A stretch of DNA of 64,000 bases, from NCBI GenBank assembly GCA_950295325.1, contig OX485806.1, positions 3,162,001-3,226,000 of the forward strand, read 5' to 3'. Below, in pieces: positions 9,844 through 20,869 of the stretch. A program made the position numbers and the translations under genes. The notes under the pieces were generated by a model, which was not told the origin of the DNA, ran no database searches, and was given only the letters and a program-made list of their open reading frames with translations. The stretch is from Polytrichum commune. Its lineage: Eukaryota; Streptophyta; Polytrichopsida; Polytrichales; Polytrichaceae. Within the stretch, counting starts at the first letter, position 1. Each line of letters starts with the position of its first letter.

Positions 9844-11327
9844 ATGTCGGGGCTGAATATATACTCCTACATAGAGGATGGCGATCTGCCATTTTACAGG
9901 GTGCAGAAATCGCTGGCGAAGAAGATGGACATCCTCGATTGGATCCCGGGTAGCTACGTCGACGAGGTTGTTCAAGGGGGCGAAAACCCTCTTGATAGGG
10001 TGAGGCGCATCAACCTGGAGGAAATGGCCATGAGGGCCACGACCCAAGTACCCGAACCTCTGGTCGGGTTGCATCCGGGCAATCCGTCCCGCACAGAAGG
10101 TGGCGAGGTTGAGGAGGAGGAGGAAGAAGAGGAACACGATGAGGCGGAGAAGGAAGGCGACATCGAGGAAGGGGCAACGGGCTTCACGCAAGAATCCGAA
10201 GCCCCTCAACGGAAGTAGGCGATGCGGGCGGCAACCCCGCAGAGTAAGCTCGTGCCCGTCCTGACGGTGGACGATGCACGGGACATGTACTCCAGGGACG
10301 CGACCGCCACGTTCAGGGAGAGGAGGAAGATGAAGGGGAAGAAGCTGTATGGCGACTACTCCGTGGAGGAGACCATTGCCATAAGCAGCGAGGACGACGA
10401 TGATATTGAGCTCGCCAAACGGCTCAGATCGGATCCCCCTCCCCGACAGCGTTCGCTGGCATGGTTAGGGTGAAACCCGAAGTCCTCACGGTGGATGAGG
10501 CAAACGAGAAGATGCGGAGGGACGAGGAGCAACGCGTCCGTCTGCAGAAGGCTGCCGCTGAAGAACCCTCGGTGCGGAACGAGGTAGCAGAGCTGAGGGC
10601 TCTCATGTTGGAGCAGGAGTGACAGAGGGCGATGGCCCAACCTCCGTCCCACGCCGAATTGATATCACAAGTGATACAAGGAATGTGGGCGCAAGGTTTG
10701 GTGGTGGCTCCCTCCAGCTCCTTCCCGCACTTGCCCCCCGGCTTCCCTGCGCAGAGCATCCCTCAGCAGCCTATGCCGCAATCGTCTTTCAGCTTCCAGC
10801 ACTTGATGCGGCCCCACCAAGTTCCGTACGCGCCGGTCCAGCAAGTGGATGACCCCAACATCTGGCGCGTCTCTGGAGCCTCCTCCCCTTTGGGCCCTCC
10901 ACCACTTCGGCCCCCCATAGTCATGGCGCCCCCTCACCAAGCGGACGACCCCAGGATGTTTGGGTCGACCGACCCAAACCCACCATCCACTGTAGTGTCC
11001 GAAGGGCCCTCTCCAGATGCAAGACAGTTTGGGTCGCCCGACCCAAACCCCGTTGCCCTTGACCAACATGGGTGTCAACTAGACACGGCCATGCTAGATG
11101 TTGAAGGCCTGCAAGGGCCTGGTGATACCTCTACTCCTAACCAAATCGATGAACGCATGCATGATGCACATGCGGAGATTGGTTTAGGACAAGGGCCTGA
11201 TGCCGATCGTTTGCAGGAGAAGGTTCCTGACGTCGTCGGAGAAGGCGGTGGCGAGAGAGGCGGGGCAGCGGGGACGGTGGAGGCTTCCACATCGTCGAGA
11301 CATGACCAGGGCGAGGTAATACACTGA
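9844..11327 (+). pseudogene. ParB/MTase-like gene, exon 3: acidic and Pro-rich tail, two stops and a frameshift
   Basis: Opens MSGLNIYSYIEDGDLPFYRV, plausibly the last conserved MTase segment, then a Glu-rich stretch (10102-10150). TAG at 10216-10218 interrupts the frame, which continues (AMRAATPQSKL…) to about 10465. There a one-base shift moves the sense to the next frame (VRVKPEVLTVDEANEKM…). TGA at 10620-10622 interrupts that frame (…LMLEQE-stop-QRAMAQPP…). The remainder is Pro/Ser/Gln-rich. Two palindromes (10958, 11027; 69 bp apart, so in phase) are translated as FGSTDPNP and FGSPDPNP. The frame ends at TGA 11325-11327, unless the donor GAG|gtaata at 11314/11315 is used. Confidence 0.55.
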
Positions 11328-11764
11328 GCCCTCCCTAGTTTGGGTCGACCGACCCAAACTTCCTGGGTCATTGTCTTGTTGGCGTGGTTGTGTCCCCCTT
11401 GCTAGGAGGAAATGCACACCCCCTGCCCCCCATGCTCTACACTTGCTCCCCCTCCCCCCAACGTGCCCCCCCGCGATCCCCTTCGTCTCACCTGCACTCG
11501 ACTACGCTCGACCTTGGCGGCGCGCAACTAATTTTGTAGATGTAGAATTAGGATAGTGTGAATGCCCTCGTTCACCGCGGTCCCCCCCCCCCCCATCAAA
11601 TTGTACATAGAGATTTGTAAAAATAAAATTATTATTTTTGGCGCCCATATGTTTGCATCCGTGTCCCAATGTATGTTGTTTGCCTTGTATGTTTTTGTTG
11701 CCACCAATGGTCCAATTGTTCTTGTGTTTGCACAAAATTTCCGTTCTGCTTGAGATGGACATAG
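11328..11764 (+). other. Spacer between the ParB/MTase-like and FCP1-like genes
   Basis: A palindrome (11338-11359, central AC), a C-rich stretch (11400-11480), a run of C (11582-11594) and an AT-rich part. Possibly the 3' end of the first gene and the promoter or leader of the second. No convincing frame of its own. Confidence 0.5.
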
Positions 11765-12619
11765 CATAACATAGTCCTCGCCGCCTTCTCTCGCTCGTCG
11801 CCGCAAGGTTCGGAGCATAGTGTCGCGGCTCCCCACCGATCCTCTCCGAGGAGTGTGGAGGACAGCGCGGTGGTCCCCCCGATTTTGCCCTCGCCACCTT
11901 CGCCTCCCAAGACCCGGTTCCTCGTGCTAGACCTCAACGGGGTCCTTGTTCAGTGCGTGCATTGTCTGAGGGTCCCAACGGTCCCTTTCTGCAAGCCCGA
12001 GGATGCCAACTACGATGGTCCCCCCGCGTACATCAAAAGCAAGCTAGTGTACCTCCGCCCGTGGCTTCGGCGCTTCCTACAGGTCGCCCTATCCAAATGG
12101 TGAGTGATCATTTGGAGCTCCATAAAGTCCGAGAATACCCAGGCCGTCGTGGAGTTCATCTTCAAGGGACTCCAACCCCCGTGCTTGGTCCTAGGACAGG
12201 ATTCTTGTAAAACATTATACACCCCCGAGGGCAGGGTTGTAAAGAAGCCCAACAACCCCGCCGTAAACCAATTTCTTAAGGTCTTGAAGCCAGTCGTATG
12301 GGACCAGCGTCCGACCATGGTCGGCTGTCCCTACGACGTTCGCCCCACCCGTGACAACACATTGATGGTGGACGACAGCGCTTCCAAAAACATTTTGAAC
12401 CCGACCTCGAACTTCATAGTTTGCCCCACGTGGACGGTCGAGAAGGTCCGAGACCGCTTTTTGTTAGACCTACTTAAGTACATTCAAACGCTCGTGGGGA
12501 GCGGACTACCCGTGCCCCGGTTCCTTAGTTGTAATCCGATAGGCGAAAGATACATGGATCTGAAGGACTATATGTACAGAGAGTTGTACGCTCACGCGAA
12601 ATATAATAAACTCATTTGA
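11765..12619 (+). pseudogene. FCP1/NLI-interacting-factor-type HAD phosphatase-like domain, in-frame TGA
   Basis: One frame from after TAG 11762-11764 to TGA 12617-12619, broken by TGA at 12101-12103. The HAD/FCP1 signatures are in order. RFLVLDLNGVLV is motif I; the second Asp is Asn, as in plant DLNG-type members. VYLRPWLRRFL follows. VIIWSS is motif II and comes one codon after the TGA. NTLMVDDSASKNILNP is motif III. So the stop cuts the core of the domain between the cap-proximal helix and motif II. No ATG opens the frame, so an upstream exon is likely. CTD-phosphatase-like enzymes of this family dephosphorylate Ser/Thr. With DLNG and a nonsense codon, activity here is doubtful. Confidence 0.7.
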
Positions 12620-12730
12620 GATACTACATGGTGTGCCATTGTGTGTGATATATTATGCCTCAATTGTATATCAATTTTCACATGCTCCCCCCTCCCCTTG
12701 GGTTTTGTTTTGTTTCCTTTTTTGCGCCAG

Positions 12731-13084
12731 CGTTTGGAGCCCTCGATTGAGATCGTCAGCGAATCAAACTTGGGGAGCTTCTTCTACGAGACCGTCTACG
12801 ATGCCGCGTCCACCATCGACTACTCCAAGGAGCCTATCGACGCCGGCGTCATCGATAGCCCCCCACCCAAGCAAATCTTCCGGCCATCTCCGTCCCCGTC
12901 GCCGCTCAAGGGCATAAATCGCAAATGCGTCCGGACGTCCCCCTCTTGGCCCGGCAGCAGTATTACACCTCAACGGCGGCTACGGATGGACGCTCGGCCC
13001 ACGAAGAGTGGCACCCTTCCTATCCCTTTGCGGGACGCCTTGCCCCTCCTCGCCAACTCCGACGGGAACGCCCCCGGTGACAAG
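12731..13084 (+). pseudogene. FCP1-like gene, downstream exon
   Basis: Begins after a polypyrimidine tract and acceptor (TTTTTTGCGCCAG|CGT) and runs phase 0 (RLEPSIEIVSESNLGSFFYE…) to donor GACAAG|gtgacc. Pro/Ser/Arg-rich, no recognised domain. The upstream donor is unresolved: the previous frame ends in TGA at 12617, and no phase-0 GT upstream of that stop looked convincing. Confidence 0.5.
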
Positions 13085-13222
13085 GTGACCCCCCCCCCCC
13101 CCTCCAAAAAAACATGGTTAACCACGCATTACAATCATCCCGCACTTAAAAAATGAACGTGTGACACGTTTGGGTCTTCCTCCCTTAACTAACACGTGTG
13201 TTCTTGCATTCACGCGTTGCAG

Positions 13223-13552
13223 GTTGCTCCCGCCCGTAAACCTATGCGGGATGATCCGTCCGTCGAGTTGGAGCGTTTCTACTCCATGACCAGAAATGCA
13301 AGACAATCCACTTCATCGTATTCGAATTCTTCGTCGTATAATTCGGGCGGCCGACGGAATCCAAAATGTGTTATTGTTGGCTGTCACCCCAAGAATGGCT
13401 ATAGTCGCGGGGTGGAGATTTTCAGGAATGTTGAAGCAATGCGAGCAAAAGAAGCCGCAGCAAAAGAAAAAGAGGCAAAATAAAAAGAGGCAAAAGAAAA
13501 AAAAGCAAAAGAAAATGAAGCAAAAGAAAAAGAGGTAGTCTCCGAGGCTAGA
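13223..13552 (+). pseudogene. FCP1-like gene, last exon with Lys/Glu repeats
   Basis: Starts at acceptor GCGTTGCAG|GTT in phase with the previous exon (intron 13085-13222). It encodes a Ser-rich segment, then NPKCVIVGCHPKNGYSRGVE, then Ala/Lys/Glu repeats. TAA at 13481-13483 falls inside the repeat, which resumes in the same frame (KEAKEKKAKENE…) up to TAG at about 13550. By repeat register the stop replaces GAA, so this one is not a C-to-T change. Confidence 0.45.
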
Positions 13553-13719
13553 TAGGCCATAGTAGGCGTAGGGTTGTAGGCCATAGTAGGCGTAGGGTTG
13601 TGGGCCATAGGCAAGAACATTTTGGGTCGCACTATCCAATGGATGTGTGGTGTTAGCATGCTATGCATTTTACATGCCACACTTTGTATGTTTTTTTTGC
13701 AATAATATAAGTGTCACAT

Positions 13720-13975
13720 GATTTCCCCTTCCATATGGTCTAAGGTTTGGATTGCCCTACCTAAACCATCACAAATATGAGTTTGGAATATTTTGTATGT
13801 TATATTATATTGGTTCACATATTTCCCCTTCAATATGATCTATGGTTTGGATTGCCCTACCTAAACCATATTCATACAAGTTTTTGTGCGATAATATGAA
13901 TGTTTTAAGATTTCCCCTTCAACTTGGCCTAAGGTTTGGATTGCCCACCCTAAACAATCCCAAATATGAGTTATT
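13720..13975. repeat. Three roughly 100-bp repeats with decayed palindromes
   Basis: TTTCCCCTTC followed by a shared segment and GGTTTGGATTGCCCTACCTAAACC (or close) occurs at about 13722, 13826 and 13910. The cores are mutated versions of the TTTGGGTCG/CGACCCAAA palindrome. They mark the right edge of the palindrome-rich region. Confidence 0.75.
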
Positions 13976-14625
13976 AATGGGGTTCTTGTTCTAAACACCC
14001 GCTTCAAAGTGTTCGCATCTTACAACTTTCTCCAATATGTGTTCCATTTATCCTTGTTCTTATTTTTGTGAATGTCTCAAAATGCCCAAAAAGTCTCAAT
14101 TTAACGAATATAGTGTTCAATGAGAAGATGACACCTTGATAATACGACTTTTTTTGTATTTCCCAAAAATGTCATACTAAAGAGGGAGAACAATAGTGCA
14201 AAGATTTCTCTCGGGGCGATCACACCCCCTTACGTCTCATAACCACATGAGATAATAGTTTGCTACCCTATCTTATATACCATATATAATTTTAAAAATT
14301 ATGATTATTTTTCTACATATGCATAACCATTGATATTATCTTTTGTATATATTTTTTGAAATTCTTAGGTATCTTTTTTTAGTAAAATTTTAAGTTCAAT
14401 TTTGCGTCATTCTAGTTCGAGCATAATGTGAAAATATTACTCCTTAATGTGGATAAATGCTAAACTACGTAAAGGTGAAATGCACAAATTTAGTGTCTTA
14501 CACAAAGTGCCATCAAGGTTTGTCCTTCAAACTTTTATAATAGGTGCTAAAAAGTGAAAGTAACTACCTAAATTGAAAAAAAAAAAGGTTAAGAGATATT
14601 CAAAGGTAGTGCTACCCTTGCTCTC

Positions 14626-14667
14626 AAAAGAGCATCAAACTGGCACACGCTGGTTTGATGCTCTTTT
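14626..14667. repeat. Perfect 15-bp hairpin
   Basis: AAAAGAGCATCAAAC and its exact reverse complement flank a 12-nt loop. It stands alone in AT-rich DNA. It may be a remnant of a foldback element. Nothing else was recognised between 13980 and 16126. Confidence 0.8.
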
Positions 14668-16131
14668 TGGAAGGTCAATTAGTGGCGCTAAATAATGTTA
14701 TATATAAACTAAGATGATGTTCTATCGAGGATGTACCTAGCTTTTTGCAAAGAAACGACCCATGGTGTTCATCAGTTTGATTGAGACTCATTTGTATCAC
14801 AATACTTCATCTTTATTATAGGTATCATATTTACACATAGCTTGGTAATATATTGGAGAAACATTCAACGCAGTGTTCATAATTTATAATGGCAAATATT
14901 GGGAATATTCCTTATAATGTAGCAATATTTTGTCTAATTTTTTCAGGGGGATCTAGGATCTAAAGGCAGATGATTCAAATGTTGAAAATATGCGTATTTT
15001 GGATATGTTTATGAGTTTGAGAGAAGTTTGCAAAGAATGGAAGGAGGAGATTGAGGACATGGTTGTATATAATGTACTAAGATTGTCGATTTAGGATGTT
15101 GGACAAATGGGTGTAATAGTGTACACTGCAAATCCAATATACATATTTTTTTGTGTATTTTTGTCAACAATACTTGTGGAACTTGGAGATACTTTCCACA
15201 ACTATACGATTGGTAACTTCCGTTGAAGATTACCAATTGATGATGCCCATAGAAATTTTGACAATCACCAATTTGATAGTCATAAGGGATACTTTCAACT
15301 TGGGACAAATTTAGAGGGACATTTTGCCTTCACATGCATTGGAATGGGAAACAAGACAAATATGGACAACTCCGAAAGAGAGATTAGAAGATTTAATTAT
15401 AAAATAAAATTTGTATTAAATTCATAAAAAAAATTATATATGCAACTCCTTAAATAATATTATGTTCATGGATGTTTGAAAATAGTTATGCAAATAGAAA
15501 AAAAAAAATTATGTATGAAATGATTTTATTGATGCACATATCCAACCTTTCCCACCTTAACATCCATGTTTTTCCATCTATTACTTTTCCATCACATTCT
15601 CATCTACCTTGACACCATCCCATCCCCATACCCGTTTGCGGTCACCAGGAGGTAGCCACGTGCCAACGTGGGGGGAACCCTAGCGGTGTGGTTTATCTCT
15701 TCTACGCCGTTTTCTTGTTCTACATTTTAGTATGCAAAATAGGAACAATAAAACAGAGGTAGAGACGGAGCCTTGCAATTTTTTGGCGAGTGCTTGTGTG
15801 AGATTGTGAGCGTTTGGATGAGGTTTGAAAGATGATATTTCATATTTCATATTGGGAGGTTTGAATGTGAGTTGGGGTTTGAGTGGAATTTCTAAGTTGT
15901 AAGTGAGTGTGTTGCACATTCCAAGTTGGAGGGTGATTTGTAAGAATGAACAATGGATTGAGTGTTGTGGGTTAGATCCAAACAACTTTTTCAACGCCTT
16001 TCACATCAATGTGAGTTATTTTGTCTCCTAATCTTCAAACCATTTTCTCTTGCCTCTTGAATCACTTTCCATTGACTATATATTCCTTATATTTTTCATC
16101 ATAATATTTAGGGTAACTTGGCATATTGTTG

Positions 16132-17827
16132 TGTGAGCCCAAAGTTGTGTGCCCACATGTGGGTTAGTCTTAGAAATCATTAGAATTTAGGTCGTGAAGT
16201 TTATTTATTATGAAAAAGACATAAAAAGAGTGATGCTTTGGGTTTAGAGTGGGAGTAGGTGTTAGAGTGGAATTGTTAGCTATATGCAACTTATTGATGA
16301 AGGACTAGATTAAGAGGAATTGTGAATGTGATTTATATGGTTGGTTAGATAGGCTGGGTTTTTATTGATTGAATTAGGATAGATGGGTGTTGGTTTAAGG
16401 GGGGAGGCCACTGGAGACCTAGAGATTTTTGGGTGGTCGGATTGGGTGCGGATGGAAGGCTGCTAGACGGAGGCAGTTCTCTCTCTCTCTCTTGTTGGGA
16501 AGGGCGGAAGCACGCTGGTTACGGCCGAGCTCTTCGGCTGAGCTGTTGTTGCAGCTCGTTTCTGGTTTGGTGATTGCAGGCAGGGGTCAATAGGCAGGGC
16601 GCAGCAAGGGCTGCGAGGGTAAGGCGAAGGAGGTTGAAGGGATAAACCTTAGCTTGGAAGCAAAGCTAGGATGGAGAAAGGTCTGAACTCCGAGCTCACA
16701 TCGAAGGTTTCTGGCGGTGACTTGAAGACCTCTTACTTGGGGCTGCAAGGATTTTCCGTTGGCAGTTGAAGGGGAATGTAGATAGCTGCGAGGAAGAAGC
16801 GTCGGATCGCCGAGGTGGGTGAGGTCTGACTATGGAAGGAGGTGGGTTTAACAGAGAATTCGACAAGAGCGCTAATGTTCCCGGTTAGAGATGTGTTCAC
16901 CTGCAGCTGAGTTGCAATTGAGGTATCACATTTTGAAGAGTTTCTCTGACCAATCTGCAAGGAATTCACAGGGAGTTGTCTGTATCTGAATCGCCCGGGA
17001 GCTGGAATAAATTACTCCCTCTCTATTGTTAAATGACTGATTATACATTTGAATGCCGAAGTTGTTTTGAGGTAGTTGTGGCGTGTTCGAATAAGTGGTT
17101 GCCGAGGATCTGAGATCCTGGCAGAAGAGCGAAGGGGGATGAGTCTCTGGACTCACGAAGTGAACACAAATGTTATGGTTGCTGGTGCTTCCTGGGAACT
17201 GGAAGTAACATCAAAATCGGCCGAAGAGACTGGGATATGAGGCCGAGAGGGTGGCTGATCTCATCAGTTGGTGGAAACAGGGGAGGCTTACGAGCTACTG
17301 GCCACTGCAAACTGCCCTGAACAACCTAACCGAAAGTTGATGGGTCCTTGACGGGCGCCAACGGGCTCCTTCCGAGACCAAACAATGTAGATTCATGGTC
17401 TGCATGAAGTGACTGAAGGAGGTAGAAGGAGTTTAACTCAAGGGTTGTAGGATTATGCATTAGGGGATAGAAGGATTTTATTGAGAAAGGGCTAGAATTA
17501 GAGAGGGGATTAGATTGATTAGTAGGATTAGTTGATTTACTTAGGTAAATAGGCATTAATGGATTGGGTAGGAGTGTGTTAGTGTGAGTAGTGTTTTCTG
17601 TTGGCTGGTGGAAGAATGTGGATGTTAAGTGATCACAAGGTGCCACAGTGTTTTTAAACACTGATAACCTTGTGCTCTCTAAATGAAAGTTGTGAGATTT
17701 ATAAATGACCACATTGGAGAGAAAGTGTGACTCAAAGATACTAGGTTAAATACACGGATTAGGTGCATGTCAGCCTTAGCTCTCACCCGGACTAGGACGC
17801 TTAGAGGGTGGGGGTTTAGGGCTGACA
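16132..17827. mobile_element. Solo-LTR-like element, 1696 bp, TSD TGTTG
   Basis: Starts TGTGAGCCC and ends GGGCTGACA (TG…CA ends, forming a nine-base imperfect inverted repeat), with TGTTG directly on both sides (16127-16131 and 17828-17832). A second element at 18995-20431 has the same ends. No gag/pol frame lies inside. Most likely a solo LTR or a non-autonomous LTR element. The interior (16400-17350) is more GC-rich than its surroundings. Confidence 0.8.
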
Positions 17828-17832
17828 TGTTG

Positions 17833-18989
17833 TAGTAAATTTCTAGTGATGGCACCCAACTAAACACAATAAATATCAACTTCAGAGAGGTGTGTGTCAA
17901 TCACAACCATTTTTCTAATCAATAAGTCCACATGAGATACATGTCACTTCAAATTTGAGAATGCTAACTAAGTCTCCCTTAGGGGGTGGACTCTTCATTC
18001 CACGTACAAACCAACATGAGTGTAAGAAAGGGTATTATTGGAGACATTAGTGTACATAATATACATATGGGAGAGGTGTTAATTTTCTCTAGTGTGTACA
18101 TTCAAACTTATTATTAAAAAAGAATCAAGTAAAAGTAGATATACAACATGGGGCCCTAAGGTTTAGAGAATTCTTCACAAAAAAATGTGTTAGTTTCATC
18201 CAATTTACATTCACCTATTGTTGTCATAAGGTAAAAGTCCTCAATGACTCCTTTATCCATTCTTGTTAGGGATCGTATTTGGGTTCTTTTACCATTCTTC
18301 TTAGGGTTTGTATTTGGGTTCTAGGGCAAGCTACATGCGCTTGGAGTGCTCATGGGCTCCCTTGAGTTTTTTTCTCTCCAAATTATGGCTAAGTTATTGT
18401 GATCTTCTCTTTGTTTATTCGATATGAACATTGAGTTACACACTATGAGTGAAAAAAATATTCAATAACTTTAAACTCATTAAGAAGTGAACATAGATTT
18501 AACATGTATTAAAGGCATCATCAATTTATGTTTTATATTTTGTATACCGTAGTACCATAGCTGGTTCGTTCAAAAATAATTCTAAAATTAAAAAACGTAA
18601 AAATTATGAAATTATGAAGACAGAAAAACGAAAATAAAATTAATTAATTTTTGCAATCTTTTGGTGTTTCTAAGCCATTTAAGGTCATTTTTACTGATTT
18701 TTTTTGCTAAAAATGAAAATTGAGAAATTCAGTTTTTTGAGAGGCGAACCTTATTTTTTCAAAATAAATAAATATTCGTTCGCCAGGGGACGAACCAGCT
18801 ATTGTGTTACGGTATGTAGTGGAGATGTTTATCGCATTAAATTTAAAAGCTTGACATAAATACATGAGTCCATTTCCTAGCCTATTGTTAGTACTTATGC
18901 ATTTATTTTTCTCTATACAGCTCTGGTATATAAGAGGTATAATCTCATAGTGATCCATGCACGTCAATCAAGTTTCCAATGAAGAGTCC
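17833..18989. other. Intergenic AT-rich segment between the two LTR-like elements
   Basis: No gene, tRNA or clear repeat seen. Short frames only. Confidence 0.5.
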
Positions 18990-18994
18990 AACCC

Positions 18995-20431
18995 TGTGAG
19001 CCCAAAAGCATGTGCACACATATGTTTTAAGCTTAGAATTGATTAAGGCCAAGTTTGAATTTATTATTATTTTATTAAAATATAAAAAAGAGTGGTGTGC
19101 TTAAAAGTTCTAGGCATAGTGAGTTGGGTTTGAATTAGTGAGTAAGTATGGGTCGAACTCTTGGAATAAAGAATCAAGAGGGAGTGACCAATTAAGATTG
19201 GATTGTGTGAGGATTAGGCTTATTAAGGGAATTAGGTTCGAAGTATTGTTTGTTTTAAGCTCTAATGGCGATGGTTTTAGGGGGGGGGGGAGCTGATCCG
19301 AGAGGATTAGCTTTTGAATTCAAGGGCTCGGAACGGTGGGAGCCCCTGGATTTTCTGGGCCTCGGAGGAGGGGTCCCCTGGAATTCGTTGACAGGGGAGA
19401 GTTGTCTCTCTCGCAAGGGGAAGAACGGGGGCAAGGGCGGAGCTGCAAGGGGGGATCAGTCCCCGAGAGCACAGTGGCGAGAGAATGGAATGATTTATGC
19501 TGCGGAGGGGGACAGCAACATGGGGCCTCGGGGGAAAGCTCAGGGGCTGGGAGCCAGGGAATGTGGCTATGACATTCAACGACAGGGGGCTGATTCAGTG
19601 ATGGGCATTGATTTGCGGCGAAGGGGGTTCTAGCTAACCGATGCAGTGGCGGCAGTCTGGGTGATTCGGGAGCAATCTGCATTTTTTAGAACCATATGTA
19701 TTTTCGAAATCAGCCATTGCAACTGTGAGGGCGAGGATTCACGGGTAGAGAAACAAAGGGAAGGATCGTCGGATTGACTTGCATTGAAGAGAAAGTGAAT
19801 CATGAGGGTTCTGAGGTGATGGAATCACCGGCAGTGGCGGCAGCTGGGCAGTATTTGGATGCCTAGGTTGATCACCAAGCCAAAGAAAGTGAATCAGGAG
19901 GGGCCTGAGGTGATGGAATCACCGGCAGTGGCGGCAGCTGGGCAAGAGTTGGATGACTGGGTTGATCACCGAGCTGAACTAAGTGGGTGGATTGCTGCTG
20001 GTTGGGGAGAGCCTGACCCGAATCCAGTAGGAGTCGGAAGGGGATAGCGCTCAAATCTGAATCCAGAATGGGCAGTCCCTGTTCAAGCGAGGCAGAACCT
20101 GGGCCAATTTCCGTTGCAGTTCACCGGACCGTACTTGCAAGGTTCTGGTTAGTGGTTACAAGGGAATGGAAGTAGTTAGAAGTAGTAAATGTGGGTAGTT
20201 AGGTGTTAGGGTAGGGGAAGGGAGTATTTGGGGAATTAGTGACTTCATCAAAGGCATTTGTTAATGCCATTGTATGGATCTCTCTGAATAACAAGAGCAT
20301 ATTGGTATTTCCACCCCCCTCTTCAAGAGTGCATGGTCATTTTTTATTGATGAATCCTATGGGGAAAGACATGTGAGCCGGACCTCCACCTGGATACAGA
20401 CGCATATAAGGGTGGGGGTTTAGGGCTGACA
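18995..20431. mobile_element. Solo-LTR-like element, 1437 bp, TSD AACCC
   Basis: Same termini as the element at 16132 (TGTGAGCCC … GGGTGGGGGTTTAGGGCTGACA), with AACCC duplicated on both sides (18990-18994, 20432-20436). It contains a 94-bp tandem duplication (19797 and 19891) with GGTGATGGAATCACCGGCAG. The interior frames at 19265-19682 arise from a GC-rich patch and look non-genic. Confidence 0.8.
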
Positions 20432-20869
20432 AACCCCCCGGCCAGTGACAATTTCATGCCACTAGCTAATTTTGAGATGGAATTTGCATCATAATGGGTT
20501 AGGTTATGGTAGATGTCGCAACATCGTAGAGAGAGCAACTAATTCCTGTCACAAAGACACATGTGTTCTACTAGTGTAGATTGGGTCTTACACAACAAAT
20601 ACATATTGATTTTGAGAATGTTCACCACCTCAACGTCAAGTTCCCGTGTTGGTTTTGGGTCATCTACCAATAACCTTTGAACCTTTTCAAGTTTGCATAC
20701 GGAATTGTAATAAGACATACTCTGGTGTGTTGGAATCCCCGTTCAATTTGTTAACAAGAGATATCCAAAATTCCATCAATCTATAAATTTACTACATATA
20801 ATCAACATTTAGAAATATTGGTTTTTACCATCATTAGATACCTTGCATGTCATGAAACCTGGCTTGGGA

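Noticed and set aside
13399-13680. Minus-strand frame rich in Phe/Ser/Ala
   Set aside because: Antisense of the Lys/Glu repeat in the last exon of the FCP1-like gene.
19265-19682. Frames of 120 codons on both strands
   Set aside because: They lie inside a solo-LTR-like element with confirmed target duplications. Composition is G-rich and no domain is visible.
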